From NCBI GenBank assembly GCA_028285185.1, contig JANQQD010000210.1:1-58389 (forward strand): a stretch of 58,389 nt of DNA. The letters run 5' to 3'. Made by a program: the position numbers and the translations under genes. Numbering within the stretch: position 1 is the first letter of the stretch; each line of letters starts with the position of its first letter. Shown here one piece after another: positions 35,119 through 43,953 of the stretch. Below the pieces are notes generated by a model. The model was not told the DNA's origin. It made no database searches and was given only the letters and a program-made list of their open reading frames with translations. The stretch is from Anaerolineae bacterium (lineage in GTDB: Bacteria > Pseudomonadota > Alphaproteobacteria > DSM-16000 > Inquilinaceae).

Positions 35119-35487
35119 AGCCTGGTGGCCGGGATCTAACCCCCTATTTCCAACAGCTCGGTTCGGCAAAGCTGGTCCAGACTGTCAGCAATGTGCCATT
35201 TCCAGCCGTCGTCGCCATTAGAACACCGGTTCCGCGATCGGCGCCAAGCTGCCATTGGCCTCGCTGCTTGTCTCCCCCGACCCCTTCCAAACGACGGTCC
35301 ACCTCGACGACGGGTGCCACTTGGCTAATCACGATTGGTATCATGACGGATCACTGAGCCACACTGCCATGTCGCCGACTAATCTCTGGACATCATAGGT
35401 TCAATTTGCTGGACTAGTTCGAATAGAAGAACCTGATATCAATGCGCGATCCACTTAACGCGCTTCTGAAGCGTGAAGCGGAAACCG
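35119..35487. other. 369-base gene-free stretch before the AT-rich gene
   Basis: No gene is supported here. Base composition shifts from GC-rich to AT-rich from about 35380 onward, where the promoter of the next gene should lie. I saw no direct repeats, tRNA end or other attachment-like site flanking the AT-rich gene. Confidence 0.5.
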
Positions 35488-36642
35488 ATGTCGAAAAAGG
35501 TTACGAGGACTAAGAAACCACCAGCAAGTCGCACATCGAGGAGGGCGCGGCGACAGCCAGCGAAATCGACCAAGAACTCCACCGCGCCATCGCACTCCAC
35601 CATTCGAATTGGCGACGAACGCGAGAAGGATCTGTTCTGGGATCATTTCATCCGGTCGCTAGACGCTGAACCCAGACCAAATAGAGTTATTCACGGAGCG
35701 TCTGGTGTAGAGCACCGGTTACTTGGTCTTGGCGTGGATGATGTCGGTAAACGTTTGGTGCTGGTTTCCGATGCACCTGAAGCCCGATCAGCAGCAATGA
35801 TGCAGGTCGATGTCCAGACAACAGTGCCAGATACTCGTGTTGTTGTTGCTCGCCCAATAGCCACTGATTTTACGATTTTCGTTCGGTCTCTTGTTGCCAT
35901 GATGGGTGCTTCTCGGTTCCCAATCGATGAAATCAGTCAAATTGTGGAGCAGCTTGGCGGCGACAAAAAGGATGATGCCATTGGAGAACTAGATAAGTAC
36001 TTTGGTCAGCATTTTAGATCTGTGGTAGACTTATTCAAGTTTGCGCCACTTGATCTTTTGTATCAGATTCAGCAACTATTTGGTCAGCTGTCATTAATTG
36101 ACTGGGGAATTATGATTGGCAAAATTTTCGACAAAGAAACTAGAACAGTAGATATTGAGGCTTTGACTTCATTGGATATCATGGGGTTGGACAGAAAATT
36201 CGGAGTATGTCCCGTACCGTTGTTTGATTTTAATGAGAATGATCTTGAAGCCATACGAAGTGGATCACGGTTTGAAGAAATTACGGAGATAATTAGAAGA
36301 TTACAGATTTACCAGTACTTCTTTCCTTCTCCTGATCATCTTGTTCTTGGATTGATTGATCGTGGCGTCAATCAGAAGAAAGATATCGTACAACATGTTA
36401 AGAGTTCTCCGGAGATTGGGCATCCATTTGGGCCAGTCGAGATCGTTGCCGAATCTACAGATCCACTTACGCTAATTGATGCCTTACAGGATAGGGGGAT
36501 GTGTGTGTCGGGAAAGCATACAATGGAAATGACTGAAGATGGGCAGGCGGTGAGGCATGAAGTAGAGTATAAGCCTCGCGAAAGCATACTGTCCAAAATC
36601 ATCAATCGTGTTCAGGTGAAAATCGGCACATCTGGCGACTGA
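35488..36642 (+). CDS. AT-rich gene of unknown function, 384 aa
   Basis: I do not recognise this family. The first 45 residues are rich in Lys, Arg, Ser and Pro and probably disordered. After that, residues 50-340 look globular and mixed alpha/beta (GDEREKDLFWDHFIRSLDA, PDTRVVVARPIATDFTIFVR, FGQLSLIDWGIMIGKIFD). There is no signal peptide or membrane segment, and no P-loop or HEXXH. Codon use is far more AT-rich than in neighbours (many GAT, ATT, TTT, AAA codons), which suggests transfer. I chose ATG 35488; GTG at 35473 is in frame. It stands alone, as accessory or defence genes often do, but nothing shows such a role. Confidence 0.72.
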   Translation: MSKKVTRTKKPPASRTSRRARRQPAKSTKNSTAPSHSTIRIGDEREKDLFWDHFIRSLDAEPRPNRVIHGASGVEHRLLGLGVDDVGKRLVLVSDAPEARSAAMMQVDVQTTVPDTRVVVARPIATDFTIFVRSLVAMMGASRFPIDEISQIVEQLGGDKKDDAIGELDKYFGQHFRSVVDLFKFAPLDLLYQIQQLFGQLSLIDWGIMIGKIFDKETRTVDIEALTSLDIMGLDRKFGVCPVPLFDFNENDLEAIRSGSRFEEITEIIRRLQIYQYFFPSPDHLVLGLIDRGVNQKKDIVQHVKSSPEIGHPFGPVEIVAESTDPLTLIDALQDRGMCVSGKHTMEMTEDGQAVRHEVEYKPRESILSKIINRVQVKIGTSGD

Positions 36643-36953
36643 AGTGCTCGGAATTTGGCCATTGAGAATTTGCTATATCTAAAGAGTTTGTGGTGTTTCT
36701 AATCTCCGAGTGTTAGTCGTTTGAATGAGTTGTCGAGTGCTGTTGTGCGGTTCTTCGTGCGGCTCGTATTAGGCAAATGTGGCTCCTCGGTCCGCACCTG
36801 TTGTCACGTTCCATATGCTTCGCTCGTCGGCGGCGGCAACGAGCCGCAGGCTGCCCTTCCTTGTACGGCACGCAGACAGGCCGCTTGGGGTCAACTGCGG
36901 ACCAATGGCGAAGCTTAGCGGGGACCTGCGCGAAGAATACCAGCGCCCCAGCG

Positions 36954-37013
36954 CGAAACGCCGATGGCAGCGATCGGGCCGCTACCGGGCAGCCGGATGG
37001 CCGCACCAAAGCT
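36954..37013 (-). pseudogene. 20-residue remnant of an IclR-family C-terminus
   Basis: In the minus frame this stretch reads SFGAAIRLPGSGPIAAIGVS. The intact IclR gene nearby has SYGAAIRLPNGDPIAALGVS in its C-terminal effector domain, 16 of 20 identical. The DNA (36972-37015 versus 37720-37763) differs at about 9 of 44 bases. The match stops on both sides, so it is a fragment of a second IclR-type gene. It lies at and beyond the end of the GNAT gene, overlapping its last codons in another frame. Confidence 0.65.
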
Positions 37014-37563
37014 GTCCCACCCCTTTCTTGCCTTCGGCTTCCCCTAGCGGCAACTTGTACAGCACCCACTCGTTGGCCCGCCCAGGGGTCTTGCCCACGG
37101 CCGTAAACCCAAGGCGCCCCATGAGCCGGTGCGACGGCGCGTTCGGGTGATCGACAGCGGCGACAAGGCGCGCCAATCCGAGTGTAACGCGCGCATAGAC
37201 GATCAGTGCGTTGAGCGCTTCTTCGGCCAGGCCATGTCCCCAGTGGTTGGGACTGAGGGCGATGAGCGGCTCAACGTCGCCGATCATTGCTGGCGCCGCG
37301 CCCGCCTCGGCAGAGACCGGCTGCAGCCCGGCGATGCCGGCGAAGCCTTCGCGCATGGTCTCGATCACCCACAGTCCGAGGCCGCGTGACTCCAACTGCT
37401 CGCTGCGTGCGAGCATCGCGGCCACCTTTTCGTGAGGAAGAACGATGTCATCGCAAAGATAGCGACGCACTTCCTCATCGTGCAGCAGCCTCACAACGTC
37501 ATCGAGATTTTCGGACGTCGCTGGCCGCAATTGGCCATGTGGCAGGCGCAGGCATGGTTTCAT
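36982..37563 (-). CDS. GNAT family N-acetyltransferase
   Basis: A 193-aa RimJ/RimL-type acetyltransferase. The acetyl-CoA binding motif is NHWGHGLAEEALNALIVYA (around 110-128), with LMGRLGFTAVGKTPG near the C-terminus, the usual GNAT end. The final ten residues (GQLWCGHPAAR) run out of frame through the IclR fragment, so the original C-terminus may have been replaced. The start is ATG 37561-37563; a TTG at 37584 is possible. It lies just downstream of the intact IclR gene on the same strand. Substrate unknown (protein N-terminus, amino group or drug). Confidence 0.8.
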   Translation of the reverse strand: MKPCLRLPHGQLRPATSENLDDVVRLLHDEEVRRYLCDDIVLPHEKVAAMLARSEQLESRGLGLWVIETMREGFAGIAGLQPVSAEAGAAPAMIGDVEPLIALSPNHWGHGLAEEALNALIVYARVTLGLARLVAAVDHPNAPSHRLMGRLGFTAVGKTPGRANEWVLYKLPLGEAEGKKGVGQLWCGHPAAR

Positions 37564-37602
37564 TCGCGGACGGTTGCGTCCCAAACTACTGGAGCCACAC
37601 CA

Positions 37603-38388
37603 CTAGCCACGCGCCAGCGCCTGCGTCACCTCCACGGCCGAACGCAGCACCAGGGCGCAGATTTCCTGGCTGCGGCCGTCCGGCAGATTGACGTCGGGGA
37701 CCGATACGCCGAGGGCGGCGATCGGATCGCCGTTGGGCAGCCGGATGGCGGCACCGTAGCTGTGAACGCGCTCCCGATACTCCCCCTCATCGACGGCGTA
37801 TCCGCGTTCTCGGGTGGCCGCCATGTCGGCGTCCAGTCGCGTGATTGAGGTGATGGTCTTGTCGGTGTACCGGATCAGGTGGTCGCGGATCCGGTCGCGC
37901 AGGCGATCGTAGCTGGCCGCCAGCAGCGCCTTTCCCGTCGCCACGCAGTGCATGGGCGCGCTGCCGCCCTTTGGGGTGAAAGACTGGATCGGCTGGGTGC
38001 TTTCGATCTTGTCCACATAGATCACCGAAAGCCCGTCGGGCACGGCAAGATAAACGGCCTCTCCCGTGGCCTGCGACAGCCCGCGCAGCTGCGATGCTGC
38101 GATCTCGGGTAGCTGGAGGGTCTCGACGATGGCCTGGCCAAGCTGCCAGGTCTTCATGGTCGCCGCATAGAGCTTGTCATCGGAATGCCGCACATAACCC
38201 AATGCCGAAAGCGTCTGCAGCAGGCGGAAGGTCATGGACTTCGTTAGCTCAAGCTGACGCGAAAGCTCACTGACCCCTCTGCCCGAGGGCGACTTTGCCA
38301 ACGCTTCGAGAATGGTCAGGCCCTTGGAGAGCGTTGAATCCAGCCTTGCGGGCGGGGCGACGTCTCGGCTATCGGGCAGGGTGGTCAA
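37603..38388 (-). CDS. IclR family transcriptional regulator
   Basis: A 261-aa regulator: winged helix-turn-helix near 20-80 (STLSKGLTILEALAKSPSG, then ELTKSMTFRLLQTLSALGYV) and an IclR effector-binding domain (LSVIYVDKIES, MHCVATGKALLA, HSYGAAIRLP). The reading frame has an in-frame stop 12 bases before, and no ATG or GTG precedes the helix-turn-helix, so it must start at the TTG at 38386-38388, which has GGAAGTGA upstream. IclR regulators control catabolic genes. The target is not clear; none of the neighbours is a typical partner. Confidence 0.88.
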   Translation of the reverse strand: MTTLPDSRDVAPPARLDSTLSKGLTILEALAKSPSGRGVSELSRQLELTKSMTFRLLQTLSALGYVRHSDDKLYAATMKTWQLGQAIVETLQLPEIAASQLRGLSQATGEAVYLAVPDGLSVIYVDKIESTQPIQSFTPKGGSAPMHCVATGKALLAASYDRLRDRIRDHLIRYTDKTITSITRLDADMAATRERGYAVDEGEYRERVHSYGAAIRLPNGDPIAALGVSVPDVNLPDGRSQEICALVLRSAVEVTQALARG

Positions 38389-38510
38389 TTGGCGAGTTCA
38401 CTTCCAATCGCGGTGATCAGCCGGCCTCAATCGTCACGGCATATAGAACAATCTTCTTGAATATTGGCACGCTCTAGCTGAAATGTCACGCGCCCCGCGC
38501 AGAGTCCGCC

Positions 38511-39914
38511 TTAAGGCAGGTCCGGCATGCTTTCGGCCAGCAGCCAGGCGTCCCGCCATCCGTCGACCGGATGCCCGGCAACCTCCTCCGCCACGGCGAT
38601 GAAATTGCCCACCGACGCCACATCATGGCGAAACCGCTCGGCAAAGGTCTGCAGCACCTGGAAGAACACCTCGTCCCCCAGGTCCAGCCGCAGCGCATGT
38701 GCGGCCAGCGCCCCTCTCACAAAGGTGGCGCGGTCGAACATCGTGTCCGCATCGACGCTGAGCGGCGGTGCCCCCGGACGCTCCCGCTCAGAGGCAATCC
38801 ACTGCCGCAGCAGAGCATCGGCAGCCTCTTCGCCATGGCGGATTTCGACCCACAGCAGCTCCGCGTAGGTGGCCAGCCCCTCTTGCACCCAGATGTCGCC
38901 CCAGGTCGCGGGGGTAACCGAGTTGCCCCACCACTGGTGGGCAACCTCGTGCACCACCACGCTTTCCTCCCGGCTGGTGGACAGGGTCAGCAGCGGCCGA
39001 GGCTGCGCCTCCAGGCGGTAATGGGCATCCGACCCCAGCACGATCGATCCCGTCTCATCGAACGGGAAGGGTCCGAAGAAGGCACCCAGTGTCAGGATCA
39101 CGTCGCCCAGCAGCTCAATGTCGCCTTCGTCATGCTCGGGCAGCGTTCGGTCCAGCCAGAACCGCAACGGCAAACCGTACGGCCCGGTAGCCTCGTAATA
39201 GTCGAACCGGCCGAAGGCGACGAAGGCGGATGCGGGCTGAAGCGGTGCGATCGTCTCGAAGGTGAAGCGCTGCCGGCCACCATGCCGCTCCACCTCACCC
39301 GGTCGGCCGTTGGCGACGGCCACATAGGGCTCGGGCACCGTCAGGCTGAAAGAGTAATGCGCCTTGTCCGACGGATGGCCGTTCACCGGCATCCAGGCGC
39401 GGGCGGCATCGGGAACCGAGATGCCCGCGGCACCGGCATCCGTGGCCAGCCATCCGACATATCCCAGCCATGGATGCCACATGGTCGGGGCCATGCCTTC
39501 GTAGCGTACGCGCACCACCGCCGTGCTGCCGATCCTGAGGCCACGGCTGCCGGGCACCTGGACGCTCAGTTCGTCGTCTTCAGCGGTCCAGGTCGTCCGT
39601 CTGCCGTTGACGGTGACGGTCGAGATCTCGGGTCCGGAGTAATCGAGATTGAACGCGGTTAACGGCTGGGTGACGGTCATGTGGACGACCGTGTCGCCGG
39701 TAATGACGCCGGTTTCGGGGTCCCAGGCCAAGTCGACATCGTAGCGGTCCACCTCATAGCCGCCGTTCCCCGCCATGGGGTAGACCGGATCGTCGAGACC
39801 GGATGCCCCTGGCATCATCATACCCTGACCGGCAGCTGGTGCAGGTGCGCCCGCCAGGACCGCGAGAGCCAGCAGCCGGAAGAGGGGCCGTCTTACCTGG
39901 GCCGGAACCGGCAT
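38511..39914 (-). CDS. exported M1 family metallopeptidase
   Basis: A 467-aa protein with a Sec signal (LFRLLALAVLAGAPAPAAG, 11-29). The zinc site is complete: HEVAHQWWG with His322, Glu323 and His326, and the third ligand Glu345 in WVQEGLATY exactly 18 residues on (HEXXH-X18-E). In place of the usual GAMEN-type exopeptidase motif the sequence reads LEAQPRPLLTLS, as seen in the shorter M1 group. The protein is about half the length of aminopeptidase N and lacks its C-terminal domain. Likely a periplasmic or secreted aminopeptidase or relative. Confidence 0.88.
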   Translation of the reverse strand: MPVPAQVRRPLFRLLALAVLAGAPAPAAGQGMMMPGASGLDDPVYPMAGNGGYEVDRYDVDLAWDPETGVITGDTVVHMTVTQPLTAFNLDYSGPEISTVTVNGRRTTWTAEDDELSVQVPGSRGLRIGSTAVVRVRYEGMAPTMWHPWLGYVGWLATDAGAAGISVPDAARAWMPVNGHPSDKAHYSFSLTVPEPYVAVANGRPGEVERHGGRQRFTFETIAPLQPASAFVAFGRFDYYEATGPYGLPLRFWLDRTLPEHDEGDIELLGDVILTLGAFFGPFPFDETGSIVLGSDAHYRLEAQPRPLLTLSTSREESVVVHEVAHQWWGNSVTPATWGDIWVQEGLATYAELLWVEIRHGEEAADALLRQWIASERERPGAPPLSVDADTMFDRATFVRGALAAHALRLDLGDEVFFQVLQTFAERFRHDVASVGNFIAVAEEVAGHPVDGWRDAWLLAESMPDLP

Positions 39915-40065
39915 TGCGCTTCATCTCCCCTTATTCTTGCCCAGTCTCGGGTGTTCCCCTGCCGGCGCAATAGCGGTTGCGCCTGCCGGTGCCGGTGGCG
40001 GACAACCATGCAATGAAGGGGCGAATTCGGTCGAGATTGTGATCGGTGCTAAGAGACGCAACGCC

Positions 40066-40461
40066 ATGCCTTTAGAGAAGCGCCAGAAACGGGTCGACAC
40101 GCGCAACGTGTTCAAGGCCAATGCCATCGTGCGCCGATCGTTCACCGGCCGCATCGTCGGGCGGTACCGGCGCCTGGGCCCCAACCCCTGGGACGACTAT
40201 GCGTATCAGGCCACACCGGGCGACACGATCACCGTGCTGCCGGGCTTGAAGGTACACCTCGAACGCGCCGGCGCCACCATGCGGATGCGCCACCGCGGCC
40301 AGGTCGTTGTGGTTGCCTTCGCCGCCGATGGTGAGGAAACCGGTCCGGCCGTCCCCGAAGGCGATCGGCCCGGCCGTTCCTTGCAGGACTACGTTCGTAA
40401 GTTTGCCAACAAGCCCGGCGCCGGCGTCGGTGCCGCGATCGCCACGAAGCTGGGGCGATAG
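40066..40461 (+). CDS. small basic hypothetical protein
   Basis: A 131-aa frame from ATG 40066 (AAGAGA about 10 bases upstream). The first 50 residues are strongly basic (EKRQKRVDTRNVFK, RRSFTGRIVGRYRRLGP), followed by YQATPGDTITVLPG, which suggests a small beta-domain, and a hydrophobic strand (GQVVVVAFAADG). The family is not recognised. Codon third positions look coding, and a long opposing frame here is rejected in favour of this one. It lies between the peptidase and the membrane protein and is transcribed toward the latter. Moderate support only. Confidence 0.45.
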   Translation: MPLEKRQKRVDTRNVFKANAIVRRSFTGRIVGRYRRLGPNPWDDYAYQATPGDTITVLPGLKVHLERAGATMRMRHRGQVVVVAFAADGEETGPAVPEGDRPGRSLQDYVRKFANKPGAGVGAAIATKLGR

Positions 40462-40538
40462 GTGACCGTGCCAAATGCCTCGCCGGATCCGCGCTGAATG
40501 ATCGGTGGGGCTAAGAGGATTGCTACCCGACGGGGCCG

Positions 40539-41168
40539 TCAGGCCAGCAGGAGTATCAACCCGACGACGATCAGGGCGGCGGTCCAGACCATGTCGAGAT
40601 TGACCCAGCCACGGCGCAGGAACGCGACGCCGAACCATTGGTAGACGCCGAGCGCAACGAGAAGCGTCGCGACAAGCATGGCCAATGTATGAACGCCGAC
40701 GGCGGCCACCGCGATGGAGAACGAGCCGCTCGCCGTCAAATCCTGCGCGGGCGAGCCGGCAAGACACAAAGGGATCAGAGCCGGTACCAGCATCAGACCC
40801 GCACCGTGGGCCGTGGCCATCAAAAGGGACCAGAGGGCAAGGCCGACCATGCCCACCTGCATGCCGAAGCGCACCCGATGGCGAGTGCCGAACTGCCAGT
40901 GATAGATCGCCCAGGCGATCAACAGCACGCCGGCCGCACTGCGGATGGCGCGCTCCTCGATCACCAAGCCCAAACCGAGGACGGCAAAGACGACGGCTGC
41001 AATCGCCGCTGAATGTCCAATGGCGATCGGGATGAGAGCCGTAAAGACGATCAAGCGGCTCTTCCGGTGCAGTCCGAGCGCCACGGCGAACAACCATCCC
41101 ATAGCCGGGTTGACCCCATGGAACGCCCCCAGCCCTGCCAGCGCGACCCAGGGCCAGATCTCGGTCAT
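40539..41168 (-). CDS. polytopic membrane protein with His motifs (UreH/NicO-like)
   Basis: A 209-aa protein of about six membrane spans. AFHGVNPAMGWLFAVALGLHRKS near the N-terminus and MATAHGAGLMLVPALIPLCL further on carry the conserved His motifs of UreH/HupE-like metal-transport or assembly proteins. It starts at the ATG at 41166-41168, 49 bases after the stop of the methanethiol-oxidase-like gene on the same strand, so they are probably one operon. Methanethiol oxidase needs copper, so a role in metal supply is a reasonable inference; in known mtoX loci an SCO1-type copper chaperone sits next to it instead. Confidence 0.72.
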   Translation of the reverse strand: MTEIWPWVALAGLGAFHGVNPAMGWLFAVALGLHRKSRLIVFTALIPIAIGHSAAIAAVVFAVLGLGLVIEERAIRSAAGVLLIAWAIYHWQFGTRHRVRFGMQVGMVGLALWSLLMATAHGAGLMLVPALIPLCLAGSPAQDLTASGSFSIAVAAVGVHTLAMLVATLLVALGVYQWFGVAFLRRGWVNLDMVWTAALIVVGLILLLA

Positions 41169-41217
41169 GGATCTTGGGCCCGCCAGCAGGACTGACCTGG
41201 ACGACCCGCTTCCGCGC

Positions 41218-42606
41218 TCACGGATAGCAGTACGAATCGGACGATGCGTCGCCGCCTTGCAGGTGCACCTGGTGCGGCAGGTGTCCTTCAGGCCACGACA
41301 GGAAGAAATCGTCGTCGAGGGCGATCCCGCCGTCCGGCTGGGCGTCGACCTTGACCATCCATCCTTTGACGCCGTCCGGATAGAACTGCGTGTCGACCGC
41401 GCTGTAGAGGGAGTTGGAGAAATAGATGCGGCGGCCGTCGCGGCTGACCTCAACCATCTGGGGTCCGCCATTAAGTGGGCCGTTGCCCTTCGGATGGCCC
41501 GCACGCGAGACGATCCCGCCGATGCGAACCTTGCCCGTCAGCCTGGGGTTCAGCGGATCGGACACATCATACTGGTGGAAGTCGCCGGTACCCCAGCACG
41601 AGACATAGAGGAAGCGGTCGTCGACGGACAGGTCGATGTCCGTCACCAGGGGTGGACACGCCTTGAAGTCCTTCAGCATCGGTGGCAGCTGGTCCGGCTC
41701 CGCGGGCTCGGCCGGGATGGAGATCACCTTCTTCGTCGCCCACCGGTCGCCATCCCGGTACCAGACGAAGATGGATGCAGAGAGATCCTGCAGGCAGAGG
41801 ACCACGCCAACAAACCCATAGGCCTTGGTCGGATCGTGTGCCGGGCGCAGCTCAAAGACCAGCTGGTACTCCTCTCCCAGATCGATCTCTTGCACATGCC
41901 GGCGCTTGTGCAGGTCCCAGAAATGCAGATGACGGCCGTACTTGGCGCCGAGAATGGCCTCGGGAACGAGCCCGTCCTCGAACATGTCGGGCGTGCCCCA
42001 CTCGCTGGTCACCATCGTGTCGTAGCCAAGGTGCCACCAGAAGTCATAGGCCAGCTCTTGCGGCCCGCGATCGAGCTCCCACTGGCCGCGGACATCGAAG
42101 GACTCGTGGTCCATCAGGAACACGCCGCCAGGGCGCTCGCCCTCGGCATTGGCCAGTGCGCTGACATAGATGCCCTCAGGCCCGCAATGCACCGTGTGCG
42201 GCCGTGAATAGCCGGCGCGCTCGGCCAGCTCATCGGCTTCGATGGTGCGAACATGCTTCGGCTGCGTCGGATCCGGCTTGGTATCCAGAATGTGAAGCCG
42301 CGACGATCTGATGCCGGGAACGATCAGGTAACGCCGCTCCACATGCGGATGGGGCGCGTTGGGGCACAGACAGGAACTGCAGGCATTCCAACCGAAATGA
42401 TGCAGCTCGTCTCCGGTGCCGAGATCCGTCTGGCCGATGATTTGCGCATAGGTCGAAGAGCCCGGGTCGACGTCGACCACCGTCATCGCGTCTGGGCGCT
42501 GCCGGTCGGGATCGAAGCTGGCGACATAGGCCAGCCGCTCCGGTGGCGCCTTGGACGCCATGCGCGGTGACGGATAGAAGGTGGGGTCCGGCGTCCATGT
42601 GGCCAT
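41218..42606 (-). CDS. mtoX: methanethiol oxidase-like selenium-binding protein 56 (SBP56)
   Basis: A 462-aa beta-propeller of the SELENBP1/SBP56 family. The conserved FGWNACSSCLC (Cys pair near 75), RSSRLHILDT, HTVHCGPEGIYVSALGN-type segment and GHPKGNGPLNGGPQMVEVS all fit. Bacterial MtoX and human SELENBP1 convert methanethiol to formaldehyde, sulfide and hydrogen peroxide. The characterised bacterial enzyme is periplasmic with a signal peptide; this one starts MATWTPDPTFYPSPRM with none, so it may act in the cytoplasm. GGGAGG precedes the ATG at 42604-42606. The nearby membrane protein is its operon partner. Family sure; substrate inferred. Confidence 0.82.
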   Translation of the reverse strand: MATWTPDPTFYPSPRMASKAPPERLAYVASFDPDRQRPDAMTVVDVDPGSSTYAQIIGQTDLGTGDELHHFGWNACSSCLCPNAPHPHVERRYLIVPGIRSSRLHILDTKPDPTQPKHVRTIEADELAERAGYSRPHTVHCGPEGIYVSALANAEGERPGGVFLMDHESFDVRGQWELDRGPQELAYDFWWHLGYDTMVTSEWGTPDMFEDGLVPEAILGAKYGRHLHFWDLHKRRHVQEIDLGEEYQLVFELRPAHDPTKAYGFVGVVLCLQDLSASIFVWYRDGDRWATKKVISIPAEPAEPDQLPPMLKDFKACPPLVTDIDLSVDDRFLYVSCWGTGDFHQYDVSDPLNPRLTGKVRIGGIVSRAGHPKGNGPLNGGPQMVEVSRDGRRIYFSNSLYSAVDTQFYPDGVKGWMVKVDAQPDGGIALDDDFFLSWPEGHLPHQVHLQGGDASSDSYCYP

Positions 42607-42886
42607 CTTGGTGCCTCCCGTTGCAAATGGCACCGCCTTCGGACAAGGCTGTGCCCGAAGGCGTGCCGGCCTTTATTTCGTTTGAGCGTCGCGCGAAGAA
42701 ATTATCATACGCTCTGTGGCGCTGATCTTGTCGTGCGTTTCCGCTTAAGCCACCGGACCAATGTGCATAGCGCCCTCGCCGCTGCCGGGGGCGAGGTCCG
42801 ACGCCGACCGGGATTGCGCGGCGCCACGGACTTTCCGACACTTCCCGCCCACTGCCCCAGGCGTGCTCTTTGAAAGGCTCGCGCGC

Positions 42887-43855
42887 ATGACCGACAAGAC
42901 CCGCCTGATCGCCGCCGACTGGGGCACAACCACGCTGCGTGCCTACCGCATTGCCGCCGACGGGCAGGTGGCGGAGCGCAGCACTCTGCCGCTCGGCATC
43001 CTCAAGGTGCCGGGAGGAAACTTCGAGTCCGTCTATGCAGAGATGTTCGGACCCTGGCAGACCGGCGACAGGACGGTGCCGGTGATTGCGGCCGGCATGA
43101 TCGGCAGCCGTCAGGGATGGCTGGAGGTGCCGTACCTGACGCCACCATCGGGCGTGGCGGAGTTCGCCGCGGCACTCGGCCATGTGCGAACCCGTGACGG
43201 CCGGACCATGGCGATCGTCCCCGGCGTGACCATGGTCGGCGAAGACGGCGTGCCGGATGTCATCCGCGGTGAGGAAACCCAGGTGGTCGGCGCCCATATC
43301 CGCGACCGCGAGGCCAGCGGCCTGGTTGTCGTGCCTGGCACGCACAGCAAATGGATCCTGGCGGAAGATGGACGCATCACCTGGTTCGCTACCTTCATGA
43401 CTGGAGAGGTGTTCGCCATCTTAGGCGAGCACAGCATCCTGGGCCGGTTGATGCGCGGCGATCAGCCGGACACCGATGCCTTTCGGCGCGGCGTCGACTA
43501 TGGGCGATCCGACGATCCGCGCAGCGCCGGCCTGCTGCACAAACTGTTCAGCGTGCGCACGCTGGGCCTGTTCGACGCCGTGCCCGGCGAGGCTCTGCGC
43601 AGCTATCTGTCCGGTCTGCTGATCGGTGCAGAGATTTCGGAGGCTTCGCGGGCGATCGCGGTCCGGTTGGGAAGAGTGCCGGACACCCTCACCGTGATCG
43701 GAGGTGCCGTTCTGGCGCGAGCCTATGGCTCCGCTCTCGGACATGCAGGATTCACTGTGACGGACGATGGTGAGGACGCCATGGTCAGCGGCCTCATCGC
43801 GATCGCGCAGGCAGCAGGTATGATGCCGGCCGGCGCCCATCCGAGGGAGGTGTGA
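42887..43855 (+). CDS. dgoK: 2-dehydro-3-deoxygalactonokinase (DgoK)
   Basis: A 322-aa ASKHA-fold sugar kinase. The phosphate loop AADWGTTTLRAYRI at 10-23, VIAAGMIGSRQGW, VPGTHSKWIL and the adenosine segment VIGGAVLARAYGSAL are all DgoK features. It phosphorylates 2-keto-3-deoxygalactonate in De Ley-Doudoroff galactose breakdown. DgoK is normally followed directly by the aldolase gene dgoA. Here an ATG overlaps the stop (ATGGCCATC), but that frame ends after 11 codons, so no aldolase is present. I start at ATG 42887, before the conserved core. It is divergent from the SBP56 gene. Confidence 0.87.
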   Translation: MTDKTRLIAADWGTTTLRAYRIAADGQVAERSTLPLGILKVPGGNFESVYAEMFGPWQTGDRTVPVIAAGMIGSRQGWLEVPYLTPPSGVAEFAAALGHVRTRDGRTMAIVPGVTMVGEDGVPDVIRGEETQVVGAHIRDREASGLVVVPGTHSKWILAEDGRITWFATFMTGEVFAILGEHSILGRLMRGDQPDTDAFRRGVDYGRSDDPRSAGLLHKLFSVRTLGLFDAVPGEALRSYLSGLLIGAEISEASRAIAVRLGRVPDTLTVIGGAVLARAYGSALGHAGFTVTDDGEDAMVSGLIAIAQAAGMMPAGAHPREV

Positions 43856-43953
43856 TGGCCATCACAGGTAATCGCCCCTCCGCGGCGTAGGTTCCGCCCC
43901 CAAACAACGGGCAAATGCCCAATTGGGTGAGGATGAGGGGGTGAGGCAGCACC

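Noticed and set aside
40072..41097. Minus-strand frame of 341 aa
   Set aside because: It overlaps the membrane protein in another frame and the small basic protein; the sequence is Arg-rich noise.
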